Positions 34,497 through 45,302 of a stretch of DNA of 64,000 bases are shown here, piece by piece; the stretch's first letter is position 1; each line of letters begins with the position of its first letter. Source of the DNA: Lasiosphaeria ovina (lineage: Eukaryota > Ascomycota > Sordariomycetes > Sordariales > Lasiosphaeriaceae); the NCBI GenBank assembly GCA_033439765.1, contig JAULSN010000003.1, forward strand, positions 2,852,001 through 2,916,000. Reading direction: 5' to 3'. The notes below the pieces were generated by a model. It had not been told where the DNA came from. It searched no databases and saw nothing but the letters and a program-made list of their open reading frames with translations. The translations under genes were made by a program, and so were the position numbers.

Positions 34497-35608
34497 GGTA
34501 ACGACTGTGGGGTGAAACAGCAAGGGATACTGTGGTTTAATAATTAGACCAAGCAACACTGCAGCGAGAAATTAAAAGCAAAGCAGTCGGGCGCGGCGCA
34601 TAGAGAAGTGCACCACGTCTTATAACCATGATACACGCTCGAATCATTCATTAACAGTGTCCTTGGCTAACAACTCTCGTCAGCGCGTGCACGGTGTGTT
34701 GTTGTTATTGTTGCTGTTCTCTCACCAACTGCTGCCGTAATTAGGTAGGTGATGCCGTTGGCGCGTCTTCCAGATAATGCAATTGAGAGGAATGGCATAT
34801 CTTATCTTGGCCTCTTGGGGAATGCAGCGATACCGGGAATGCTGCTGGCTGTTCTCTGGGCAAACTTGGTCCATTCTTCCATCTCGTCAAATTTGACATC
34901 CGTGGGGAATTAATGCGCCCCATTCTGCTGAGAAGAATCGTAGGTTGGCCACCGCACGGATTCGTTCCTTGACCTTCCGCGTCTAGGGGCATGAATGACT
35001 TCAGTTAATCCGCCGCTATGTGAAGGCAAGTACCAAGGTCTAGGCAATTACTCCGTACTCAGGTAAATTATCTTACTTCCTAACTACCTAGCCCCAAGAC
35101 ATGCGAGTGCGTCTCTAGGAACCGATTTGTAGGATTGGAAATGACATGGTCAATGCCTGCCTTCCCATTTAGTCAATTCGGATTTCTCCTGGTTTACTTC
35201 TTACGATATGAAGCGAGCCCCTTCCTCTCTTGGCTTGACCACCGCAGTATCCACTTTTACCCTATTCAGGAGCCTGTAATTAGTCTACAGTTTTGACGAA
35301 GCACTGTGTAACAAAAACCGGAGTTAAAAGCGGCTGGGGCGGTCTAATTGGTTGAGTCCAAGATTAGTTTGCCTGCTGCCAGCTGGCAGCCGTCAACAGA
35401 TTCCCCTCTTGTTTCTTCCAGTTGGGACAAGGCCACCGCCGTTTGGCCAGCAGTGCGAATTGCCCATAATCTCTGTTCCGCCTTGGCAAACAACCCTGGT
35501 TCCCCATCCGTGCCTAGCAGACGTCCAATTAATTGTGGACTGAATTGATCTGGGAATAGTCCGGCGCGGCGTACCTAATTATTGGCGCGAGCCTGGGTCG
35601 CCGTCGCC
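34497..35608. other. intergenic region
   Basis: About 1.1 kb upstream of both the ice-binding-domain gene and the NLR-like pseudogene. No gene seen. Confidence 0.5.
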
Positions 35609-37052
35609 ATGGATCCTGTCAGCGCGCTCAGCTTGGCGTGCAACATTCTGGACTTGATCGAGCGAGGGTACGAATGCGCAGCCGTCATCAAGGAGATCCA
35701 CGATTCCGAAGCCGGTCTGGTTAAAAAACACGAAATACTTATCAGCGAGATCGACGTGCTTTCCGACATTGCCGCCGCGTTGGACGGCGCCCGGCACGAG
35801 ATTGCCAAGTGCCCAACAGATGTGCGCATGAGGGAAATCGCAACGAAATGCTTCTCCATCTGTGCCGCCATTCAGGAGATTGTCAACAAATGCAGGCCAG
35901 ACAAGGCAGGGTCTTTCCGATCGGCGGCCCAGGCTTCCATCCGCATCTTCTTGCGAAAGTCCGATATAGAAACACTGCAGGCCGAGCTCAAGAATACCCA
36001 AGACATGATGAACACGCTGGTCATGACCAAAACGCTGTAGGTCGCGACCTCTACCCAAGCCCCAGCCTTGCGACTAACGGGGACAGAGGGTAGATGTAGC
36101 TGCACTCAACGAGCAGCTAGGAAACGTCAGACGGCAAATCGAAAGGCAGGCCCGCCAGTCCTCGCTCGCCTCAGAGAATCTACGCAGGCTTTCCAGCAGC
36201 CTCGATGGAGCTGCTCGGTCTGGTCCCGTCCTCGAACAACTCCAAAAAGTCCTCAGTTCTGCCACACAGGCTGCAGAGGCCTCCAAGATCATGCAGATCT
36301 TAGACAACCTCCATTTTCCGACCATGAAGGAGAGGTTCGCCAATGTTAACGGGCCTGCCCAGGGCACATTCGACTGGGTCTTTGAGGACTCGCGCACCTT
36401 TCTCGATAGCCAGCCCGACTCAAAGACCACATTCAGGAACTGGCTGTGAACAGGTTCTGGGATATTCCATATCGAGGGCAAGCCTGGTTCGGGCAAATCG
36501 ACACTCATGAATCATCATATCTGCGAGCATGACGAAACTCAAAAAATGCTGCGCGAATGGTCTGACTTTGCAGAGAAAAAGCTCGTCACATTGCAATTCT
36601 TTTTCTGGAAGCTGGGGACCGCCGAGCAGAAGTCCCTCCGCGGCCTCATCCGCGGCCTTCTCTGGGGAATAATCAAGCAAGAACCTCATCTTGCGAAGCC
36701 GCTTTTTCCTAGGTTGTGGCATCCAGCCGAGTATCCCAAATCCGCCCGCTCGCAGTTCATCGACTTGTCTGACAAAGATGTCACTGAAGCACTTGATCTC
36801 CTCGTAATGGGCAACGAGGTGTTGAACGAATACTAATTCTGTCTTTTCATCGACGGCCTTGACGAGTTTGACGACAGTAAAGGGTATACACAGTACCAGC
36901 TCACGCAGCACTTGCAGCGGTGGTCTTTGAACCCGTGCCGGAATGTCAAGCTTTGCGTCTCAAGCCGCCAACTCCCCGCCTTCGCCAAGACGTTCTCGCC
37001 AGCACAAAGGCTCACCATTCATGAGTTTATCGCCAAAGATATTGAGCAGCTT
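35609..37052 (+). pseudogene. broken NACHT/NLR-like gene (three internal stops, 3' truncated)
   Basis: The frame begins MDPVSALSLACNILDLIERG, a typical N-terminus of fungal NLR-like proteins. It runs 35609-36040, then an intron (36041-36086, ending ACAG) and continues from 36087. A helical N-terminal domain is followed by a NACHT NTPase: FHIEGKPGSGKSTLM (Walker A) and FCLFIDGLDEFD (Walker B), then WSLNPCRNVKLCVSSR (sensor region). The frame is broken by TAG at 36038-36040, TGA at 36447-36449 (just before Walker A) and TAA at 36834-36836 (just before Walker B). Homology stops near 37052, where a GTATGT could be a donor but no further exon follows; the repeat domain is gone. In fungi such genes act in non-self recognition and cell death. 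Confidence 0.85.
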
Positions 37053-37400
37053 GTATGTTTTAGTCCGCCGGGTATTGGCTTTTTTTCGTGACCAACTTTA
37101 ATCTTAATATCGCATAAATGTTTTAGTAGCCCTGACGAGCAATTAGGCCAGCCATTGCACCTGGAGACATAAACCTCCTTCGCTATCGTGGTCTCTGAGA
37201 GGAGAGCGAGCAATCGAGTGGTAGTATCTTGGGGGTTGGATGGCAATCCCCATGCTCGCTACTTCGTCATCGTGCCTAAACAGCCGGAGAAGCGCCGCAA
37301 AGCGCCCGAGTAACACCGTAAACATATCCTACTTATATCCGGGATCTGGCTCACAGCCAGCTTCACAGGACAGCCGCATGCCCGGAAACTCGACCAAGAC
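37053..37400. other. junction between NLR remnant and FAD oxidoreductase
   Basis: About 350 bases. The last 90 bases are open in the oxidoreductase frame and read like a signal peptide (ILLISGIWLTASFTGQ) but have no ATG. A TAA at 37311-37313 closes the frame upstream. Confidence 0.5.
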
Positions 37401-39089
37401 ATGGATATTTGCGTATGTATATCGCACTCGCAAAAGCAAATAACCCATCGTGGCCCCCAACTAACACGAATTTGCGCAGTGCACCCGCCTGAGCGCTGCG
37501 CTCGGAGCACAAGTCAGCTTCGCGGGGCAGGCGCCATACGGCCAGACGTCGAGCTCGTTCTGGTCGGTGCAGGAAGCGACGCTGGCGCCGGCGTGCGTCG
37601 TCCGCCCGACAGCCGCGCAGCATGTCGCCGCAGTGGTGTCCATCGCCCTGTCGTCCTCGTCCGGCGAGGGCTGCCGTCTCGCGGTCAAGGGCCAGGGCCA
37701 CGCGCCGGCCGCGGGATTCGCCAACATCGACGGCGGCGTCACGGTCGACATGGCCGGGCTGAACCGGGTGGCGGTGAACCATGACGCGTCGGTGGCGAGC
37801 GTGGCGGCTGGCGCGTCCTGGCTTGACGTTTACCGGTACTTGGAGCCGTTCGGCGTGGCTGTTGCGGGAGGGCGCAATGGGCTGGTGGGAGTGGGCGGGC
37901 TCACCGTCGGAGGAGGCATCTCGCACTTGTCTCCGCGCGTGGGGTGGGCGTGCGACAATGTTGTCAATTTCGAGGTGAGCGGCTCATAGTATAGTCTGTG
38001 TTTGCGCTGCAGTAACCTAGACTGACACCCTCAGCTCGTCCTTGCCAGCGGCCGCTTGACCAACGCCAACGAGACCGACCAGCCCGACCTCTACCGCGCG
38101 CTCAAGGGCGGGGCCAACAACCTGGGCATCGTGACGCGCTTCGACCTGGCCACGTTCCCGCAGGGCAACCTCTCGGCCATGACCACAGCCAACGACATCC
38201 AGGAGCGGGCGGGGGTGTTTGACGCCTTCTCCGCGATCGCAAACGCCACCGTGTTCGACATATACGCGTCGCTGGTCACTGGCCTGCTGTACAACTCGAC
38301 CTCGCAGCGCTGGCTGATTAGCAGCTCTGCCGTCTACACGCGGCCCGTCTTGGAGCCAGCCGTGTTTGCGCGGCTTGCAGCCGTTCCTAGCATTGCGCAA
38401 AGCTTTGGACTGACCAGCCTCGCTGCGCTGGCGGACGAGGCGCCCAACCCGCAGATGTGAGTCCATCGAGGTATTGCAGGCGAGGTAAAGAGAGACCAAG
38501 AGGAAGGGCTAAATGGTGATCGCAGGTACTGGTTCTTCGCCACAGCAACATTTGCGCCGTGTACCGAGGTAATGGGCGACATATTCGACGCGCTGAACAC
38601 CACGCTCTACGCATTCGACCCCGCCGGGGGCGTCGTGTGGAACATTGCCTTTGAGCCGCTGCCTTCCATCATGCTCGCGCGTGCCGGGAAAAGGGGCGGA
38701 AACATCTTGGGCCTGGGGCCTACGGATGGGAATGCATTCGGTAAGTAGCGTGCATGAACAATCCTCGTGAGCTGAAAAAGCTAACGATGCTCACTAAACC
38801 TACTTATCAAGTTGTCTTGCTGTCGGCGTTCTGGTCTAGGCCGTCCTCGACGGCAGCCGTGACGCAGGCAGCGCGGCGCGCCCTGGCGGAGATTGAGTCC
38901 CGCGGCCGCGCACGCAATCTGCTCAAGCGGTTCCGGTATCTCAACTACGCCGGGCCGTTCCAGGACCCCATATCATCGTACGGGGCCGATAATGTCGAGT
39001 TTCTCAGACACGTTGGCGAGAAGTACGATCCCACGGGCTTCTTTCAGTCTCATGTGCCGGGCGGGTTCAAGATACCACAACGAGTCTAA
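37401..39089 (+). CDS. berberine-bridge-like FAD-linked oxidoreductase (5' end uncertain)
   Basis: Exons 37401-37412, 37480-37974, 38035-38456, 38526-38740 and 38812-39089 make 473 codons in one frame. The FAD-binding PCMH half shows [38 protein letters not shown] (the His matches the flavin-attachment site) and [20 protein letters not shown]. The substrate half ends with the BBE-type motif [15 protein letters not shown] and [17 protein letters not shown]. Family members oxidise alcohols, sugars or secondary metabolites using O2 and are often secreted. The only in-frame ATG gives MDIC and no signal peptide, yet the same frame upstream (about 37323-37400) encodes a leader-like hydrophobic stretch. 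So the start codon may have been lost, or a 5' exon is missed. No other damage is seen. Confidence 0.82.
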
Positions 39090-40257
39090 GGACGATATGA
39101 GAAGGAGGACAAATAATGTGGTTAGCATCAAGTATTTTCTGGCGTCATTGTTCATCTAGTGGCAAGAATTAACTAGTAAATATGCTGTCAAAATGGGACC
39201 GCACCTCTTTCATCCCAGCATGCACCCCTCTGACTCCTGAAAAAGCATCTACGTGCCACCCAACTTTGCAGGCCAAAAGATTCAGCCACAAGCCCACGCC
39301 CACGATATTAACGGCCGTCCATTCGGGTCCGTCAGGGACCTTAATTAACGATTTTCCATGTCTATAGCATAGCTTACTTGGTATTATGAAATTTTTAATA
39401 ATATTTTCTACTTGTATGAAACTTTATTTACGCCCGCAGCCCTGACTGCGTATCGTAGGCTCCAAGGCACCAACTATGGCCTGTAATTTTAGGTGGTATA
39501 CGGATGCTTTTTATTGGCCGGTGCTACGGTCCAGCACGGTAGTATATTGGAAGGATGTTTACAGAGATTGGTGACACAATTTAATTGATCCTCAGTAGGC
39601 TTCACTCCCCTGCGTCCCAAGCTTCTGTTATTGTTTATTACACGAGCATGCCTGGGCCGTGGAACGTCTGCATAGACTTGGCGACGAGGAATGCGGCAAG
39701 GGGCACAAAGGCCATGCACAGGCTGGGTGGCATCGCCTAAACCCAGCACGCTGGCTGAATCCTACAATGCAGCATTAAAGGACGCTCGGTGAGATGGAAG
39801 GAGCCGCTGCCGTTAGCTAGCTCGGGTTCGGAATCTGGGCCCGGTCCCGGTCCGACGTGAACGCGCCTCTTGGCGCAATGTTGGTGGACGGGCCCCCTTG
39901 CATGACGCTCCCGCGACCCACCATGCCTGTTCTGGGCCCTGGCCCTCTCGGAGAGAAGAGCGCAATCTGCAGCTCGGCTCTTGACGGGTTCAGGCAAAAC
40001 AATCTCGGGAGTTGTCGAGTTCCACAGTCCTTATTAGGTCCCGCGCGCACGTATTAGCCGACCGCGCGCTTGGCGCTGGTTCCGTGCGAGCGCGAACTCA
40101 AATTGGACATGACCCAACAAGTGCCATGGATTGCATCAGGCGGGGGGGTTCTGGGCCCGTGATGGTATATAATCAGGGTGATTCTCCACAAAACGTAGGG
40201 TGGGTGGTCCCCAGACAGTGGATCCATCCGAGAAACAAGACCACCCCCTTCGCCAAG
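39090..40257. other. intergenic region
   Basis: About 1.2 kb. AT-rich near 39380-39430. The promoter of the DUF3237 gene lies at its end. No gene seen. Confidence 0.5.
40166..40172 (+). promoter_or_regulatory. TATA box of DUF3237 gene
   Basis: TATATAA about 86 nt before the ATG at 40258, in an otherwise GC-rich stretch. Confidence 0.5.
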
Positions 40258-40786
40258 ATGCTTGCACTCCCACTCACGCTGCTGGCCCTCGCCGCCACAG
40301 GCCTGGCCGACCCCAAGCCACCAGCCCTGACGTGGCTGTACAGTGTCAACATCACCTTTGCCGCGCCCATCGAGATTGGCGCCGTGCCGACGGGCAACCG
40401 GGCGATTCTGACCATCGTTGGGGGCAGCTTTGCCGGCCCCAAGATCGCGGGTATGTTGTCAGCCGCCGCAACCTTCAGGATCTGTGGCACGGAGTGAGAT
40501 CATGTCATGGGCTTACCGCTGTGGAAACGCAGGCAAGGTCGGCAGCGGCATCGACTGGGGCCTCACCGATGCCAAGGGCACCTTCAGCCCCGACGCGCTG
40601 TACACGCTGTACACCAACGACAACGCCACCATCCTGGTCTCGGAGAAGGGCCACGCCCCCGGCGTCCAGATCCTGTTCGAGACGGCCAGCCCCAAGTACG
40701 CATACTTGAACACTGTCGTTGCCTACGCCACGGGTGGGCCCAGCGAGGCCGGTGTGTCGTTGGATGTTTGGCAGGTGAGTTGGTGA
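40258..40786 (+). CDS. secreted DUF3237 family protein
   Basis: Exon 40258-40450 encodes a signal peptide (MLALPLTLLALAATGLA) and the start of the domain. After a GTATGT...GCAG intron, exon 2 begins at 40533. The conserved core reads LYSVNITFAAPIEIGAVPTG, GGSFAGPKIAGKVGSGIDWG, FSPDALYTLYTNDNATI and ILFETASPKYAYLNTVVAYA, matching the DUF3237 beta-barrel family. No reaction is established for it. Reading on without a second intron gives a stop at 40784-40786 after VWQVSW (148 residues). Alternatively GTGAGT at 40775 is a donor and the last residues come from an exon near 40850. The two ends cannot be separated here. Confidence 0.78.
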
Positions 40787-41751
40787 CTGACTGTGCTCTT
40801 GAGCGGCTAGGGCTTTTGAGTGAATGAGAAGCAGAAATGTGCTGACAGGTGGACAGCTTGGCTGATACAAATAATTGGTTGCCGGCACTCTCGGAAACTG
40901 GCCAAGGCAGAAATCTAGGCCGACGTTTGTTGGGCCTCGCCGCGGGAAAAGATCATCTAGCATTGAGTGAGGCGAGGATCTTGAGGTTGGACAAATGACG
41001 CAGGAAAGATAATAAAAATGGCATCGTTTTTGTGATCTGACTCTTGTTGCAGTTTGGAAACATTAAGCAGTCGTGTCAGAAACTAGAACTAGGTAGGTAG
41101 GTATCAAATCGTGCCAAATCCGGTAGAATGAGATAGTCTGATTGGTGAGTCAGGTGGTCTAACCTCCAATGAACATGCCGAGTTTTTCTTAGCAGGTCAG
41201 AAGCTTGTTGGATGCAGGTCAGCTCGCTGCTCGCCTACCTACTTGCCTTTTGGCCTAGCCTGGCCGCACTTGAACATCAGTGGGGCTTTTCCCCGACAGG
41301 TCGCTCCGTTGCCTTGTTCTGGCAAGCCTTGGCGTTTCGTTGGTTTTCTGATGTGGGCGTTCCGATGCTGAAACATTGATTTCGGACAGGCCACGGAATA
41401 AGCCGAACTCACAATAAGTAATGGGGAGAGGAACGACAAGGTGGCCCTTCGAGATTTGACTGGCCTGAATATTTTCCCACACTAACACGCTCTCACCATG
41501 CTAGGTTCATGCTTCCCGAAGAGTAGAACGCTGCATCTGCTGGAAGCTCCACGATGTTCATCAAAGTGAACCCCAGCACGTTTCCCCAAAAGGTCCAAAA
41601 GTATCGTCTAGTGAAAGTTGATATTAATCTCGTCGGCAATTAGGCACCCATCCACGCAGCTGCCAGAATTACAAGTACAGCTCGTTCAACGTGCTAATGA
41701 ATCACTCTAGACGCTCCAAGAGCTCCCAGGCCTAGATGCACGAGACTGCCA
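40787..41751. other. intergenic region
   Basis: About 960 bases. It contains a TAGGTAGGTAGGTA tract near 41092-41105 and no supported gene. It may hold a last short exon of the DUF3237 gene. Confidence 0.5.
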
Positions 41752-42404
41752 ATGCGATCTTTGCTAACCCCACATGGCAATGTCGTAACCCACCGACTCT
41801 TGACGGAAGAGAACAAGGTAAAGACCAACGTAACAAAGCCGGCCGACTTCTACAAGCCTTTGTTGGCCTTCCAGACAAAGCTCATGGCAGACGGCGCAAG
41901 AATGGCAAAAAGGGACAGTACCGACGGGAGCAACGCATCCCCGCAGGGAAGCCAGCAAGGAAGCCAACAAGGAGGCCATCCAAGCCAGGCCTAGAGCAGC
42001 TCAAGCCAAAACAAGGCCGACAAGGACTTTGCCGATCTTATCTGGATGGAGAAGACATTCAGGGGTGAAATCAGAGCAGGCGCGGCGTCGCTGCAGGACA
42101 CATATGAGTTCGTCATAGAGTACGGCAAACGCCACCGCGAGGATCTGGAACGGCTCTGCGCGGTGCCCGGCGCCGATGTGCCTTCGGAGCAGAGCCTCAG
42201 GTCTGGCCCGAGTTCCAAGACAGGCAGTTAATGCCGGCGGCAGCAACAGCGGAGGCAACTCAGCCCACGTCTCAGTCCACAGCGAAACTGCCCAAAGAGC
42301 CGGCGAGTCGCCGAGCAGACGCTGAGAAAAAAGCCGATGACCGACGGCTGGCCACTGCGATGGTTATTGTGCACTACGACAATAATAATAAATACGAGGG
42401 GTGA
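41752..42404 (+). pseudogene. degraded Gln/Ser-rich protein of unknown family
   Basis: One frame reads from 41752 through a Gln/Ser-rich stretch (SQQGSQQGGHPSQA), hits TAG at 41992-41994, then continues in the same frame into a helical, charged segment (DFADLIWMEKTFRGEIRAG, DTYEFVIEYGKRHREDLE) up to 42231. The coding-like pattern then continues in another frame from about 42200 (TAEATQPTSQSTAKLPKEP, RRADAEKKADDRRLATAM) to a TGA at 42402-42404. A nonsense codon plus a frameshift in an otherwise coherent reading suggests a recent pseudogene. I do not recognise the family. Confidence 0.5.
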
Positions 42405-43236
42405 TGGGGCAGGGACCCCTCAGTGGATTTTTCAGCAGGTCTAAGAAAATGGGAGTAGGTAACTATCTCGAAACTGCCTTGCAGTACACGACGTTAAAGA
42501 TGGGACAGCTGGCTGTTGGTGGAATTTTCTGCCTTGGTGTTTGACAGGACGATTACAACGCTGGAACGCTGTAGTTTGCTATCGGGTTCGGAGGTTGCTG
42601 GCCATCTGGCCATCTGGCACGGCATGGATCAAGATTGTTGACCAATCCAAGCTCATGGAGTCTAATTAATTAGCAGGAAAACAAGTGCTGCGTTTGCCAC
42701 AACTGGGTGCCTAAGACATGCTGTGAACGTTGTCTCGCTTTAATGGCCGTAGGAATCCCTTGAACTGTTGCTTGCTTTGATTTGTGGTGTTGCAAACGAG
42801 ACACGGAAATGCGGTGTTGTATTCTTCTGATTATCATACAGGTAAGGTAGGTAGAAGGCAGCGGCCGAGTCATGTGCTGTTTGAGGCAGAAACGGAAATA
42901 TTTCTTTATTAATTCCCGAACCGTGTTCCCATAGTCAGGAGACTTTGAGTTTCCAAGTAGAAGATCATTGTCTTGGAGGCCGATTGTCATTGGCAACCAA
43001 TATGACACCTTGATGCATGAGACACTGCAGGTATCCATAATTAACAGTCAAAGGGCTGAGTAACAGGTTCCGATCGGGCGTAGTCAAAACTCATTGGTAA
43101 ATTCTCGATTTTTCCGCTTCCCCTGGAGTGACATCGCTGTCTTCCACAATCACCATAACCGACATCACCCTCAATTCCCTCTCACGGTCCCGCAAACACA
43201 ACAACCAAACCAACATCGCCTCGCCTGCCTTCAACC
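42405..43236. other. intergenic region
   Basis: About 830 bases. A 122-codon minus-strand frame at 42670-43038 has no motif or start support. Nothing else seen. Confidence 0.5.
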
Positions 43237-43689
43237 ATGACTTTACCGGCAAACATCGGCATTTTACGAGTGAGGCAGCCGAAGTCCCCACGTGGAGGTG
43301 GTAGCGATGGCCACGAAGTTTACATGTTCCAGGTCAACGACTGTCTGGACTGGGAGGTATGTACTACCTATGAAGTGTGGCCAAATTTCGCCCTGGATGT
43401 TCCCGCACTAGCGAGGAAAAGAAAAGAACAATAACAACTGACTGGTATAACTCTGACGGAACAGACACTTCTGGCCCAAATCCGAAGCAGCCAGTCCTTC
43501 GAGGATCGCAAGGCTTGGGCGCCGTATATCGGCAGGACCATTGAGCGGACCTTGGCCTCCAGGTTCCGGTTCACGACAACAAGTGACGATGGTAGGATCG
43601 TGGTCCAGCTCAGGGAGCTGAACTATGCGTATTATATTGCACGCCGCCGGTCCGGCATAACCACCCTTGACATGGGTGTCACTGCATGA
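43237..43689 (+). CDS. small spliced protein of unknown function (114 residues)
   Basis: Exons 43237-43356 and 43465-43689 join at a phase-0 intron (GTATGT donor, CTCTGACGG branch-like element, ACAG acceptor). The product starts MTLPANIGILRVRQP, has HEVYMFQVNDCLDWE before the junction and TLLAQIRSSQSFEDRKAWAP after it, and ends with alternating strands (RFRFTTTSDDGRIVVQL, ELNYAYYIARRRSG). The mix of ordered strand and helix, sensible splice sites and a clean frame argue for a real gene. No signal peptide, no membrane span and no family recognised. Confidence 0.65.
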
Positions 43690-44341
43690 TCGTCAGGGTC
43701 TGTTTTGGTCTTAGGTTGCACTAGAACTAGGAATTGCATTAGGGGTTAGGGTCTACACCGCATCGGGGAGAGATCATTTGGCTTCAGTAGCTTCCGGCCT
43801 TTGGCCCTCACACTTTAGAACATGTAAGCTATTCTAGTTATAGAGTTCTGTTCTGTCCTGATTGTTCCATGATAGATTGGACTTGGCAGCAGTGTCGTTC
43901 CTCCGAGAGGCCAATTGGCCCCACTCCCCTCACCCCACTTCTGTTGAAGGCCGAATCCAGCTGGTGAATGGTGAAGCCATGCCAGGTCAGTGTCGTCCAA
44001 TTGAATTACCCGATCTCAACCTGCCGCCCCGCAAATATGCAAGAAAGGTAGCTCTGGATCGGGCGGTTTTCATTCGTCAAGACTATAGAGAGGGATTGTT
44101 GGAACAAGGAGATGTTCAATGGGTACTTATATTAGCAGCTGTCAGTCAAAATCTCCGAATTCTTCGTTTGATCATGGCCGCTCCCGGTATAGAAGCATCG
44201 CCAGGCGCAACACCTGCTTTTCGTTTAAGCCAATGGTCGATCCGAAACAAGTGGACCTGATAAGGTTTCTGCTGTTGCGGCCCGTGACGCATTGCTGTCC
44301 CATTCACAGCGGCAAGCTATCTCAACACGCCGGATTACGAG
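43690..44341. other. intergenic region
   Basis: About 650 bases. The 132-codon open frame at 43862-44260 has no motif or splice support and is not called. Nothing else seen. Confidence 0.45.
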
Positions 44342-45100
44342 ATGTCGTTCGATAACTCGGAGCCGGACAGAGCGGATGGCGATTCATCCATATTCGCCCA
44401 TCCACAGGGCGGCCCTCCCCGACTGGATCCGAACGACGTGCTTGCCAAACTCGGCGACGAGCTAGCAGACGTCGCGCTCCCAATGTTCGCACTCGAGCCC
44501 CCATCACAGGGCTACCCTTCTCCTTCGCCCCTCGGCTACGCCTGCCCCTTTTTCATCCAGAACCCCTCGGCACACTGGCGTTGCCTGAGGAACGATTTGC
44601 AGGGGATGCTCTCTGTCAAAAGACATCTCTGGGCCAGCCACAGGCGCCCGTACGACTGCCCAATTTGCGGTTCTCTGTTCAACACCGTCGCCGACCGAGA
44701 CAGCCATATCTGGGCGGACACTTGCGACGCGCCCCCCCAAGGGTCTGAGAGAGTGCCTGTATCTGTGTCGGCCGACCAGCTCGCCAAGCTGGCACGGCTG
44801 GATGACGACGGGCTCTCGGTCGACCAGCAGTGGTTAGCCGTCTGGGAAATTGTTTTCCCAGGGCTTGCAACACCGGCAGCAGGGCCGATGTTACCCGGCG
44901 ATCACGGAAGTGTCAAAGACGTGAACTCACTGAGGACCTTCTGGAGCACTCGGGGGCAGGATATTACGAATGACTTCGTCAGGTCAAAAGTGGCTATCGC
45001 CAATGGTCGTGGTTCGGCATGGGAAGAACGGGACACAGCGATGTTGCGGGCAGTGGCGCTTGACCGGATGATCGATAGCCTTGTCACCACCCCTGACTGA
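44342..45100 (+). CDS. C2H2-like zinc-finger protein, paralogue A
   Basis: Intronless, 252 residues from the ATG at 44342. After an acidic N-terminus comes YACPFFIQNPSAHWRC, then MLSVKRHLWASHRRPYDCPICGSLF and DRDSHIWADTC. This is a tandem arrangement of degenerate C2H2 fingers, with C..C..H..H spacing in the first and CPxC..H..C in the second. The second half contains the WLAVWEIVFPG motif and a helical tail. Fungal proteins of this layout often sit beside recognition genes; direct nucleic-acid binding is plausible but unproven. It faces its paralogue (45303-46277) tail to tail, 200 bases away. Confidence 0.8.
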   Translation: MSFDNSEPDRADGDSSIFAHPQGGPPRLDPNDVLAKLGDELADVALPMFALEPPSQGYPSPSPLGYACPFFIQNPSAHWRCLRNDLQGMLSVKRHLWASHRRPYDCPICGSLFNTVADRDSHIWADTCDAPPQGSERVPVSVSADQLAKLARLDDDGLSVDQQWLAVWEIVFPGLATPAAGPMLPGDHGSVKDVNSLRTFWSTRGQDITNDFVRSKVAIANGRGSAWEERDTAMLRAVALDRMIDSLVTTPD

Positions 45101-45302
45101 GTCCGATAGAGCCACTTAATGGAATCTAGGGAATCACTGAGCGGCGGATGGACTATTGGTAACGAGAATACTACCGTGGGGTTGGGCAACCCTCCTGCCT
45201 CATATTTGTGCACTGGAGCCGTAGATGTATCTAACAAGCCTAATATATAAGCGTCTCCCGAATAGTATATAATCTACCTCCGCAAAAGGCCAGTGTTGGC
45301 TT

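Noticed and set aside
43862..44260. 132-codon plus-strand frame
   Set aside because: No motif, poor start context, and composition like the surrounding non-coding DNA.
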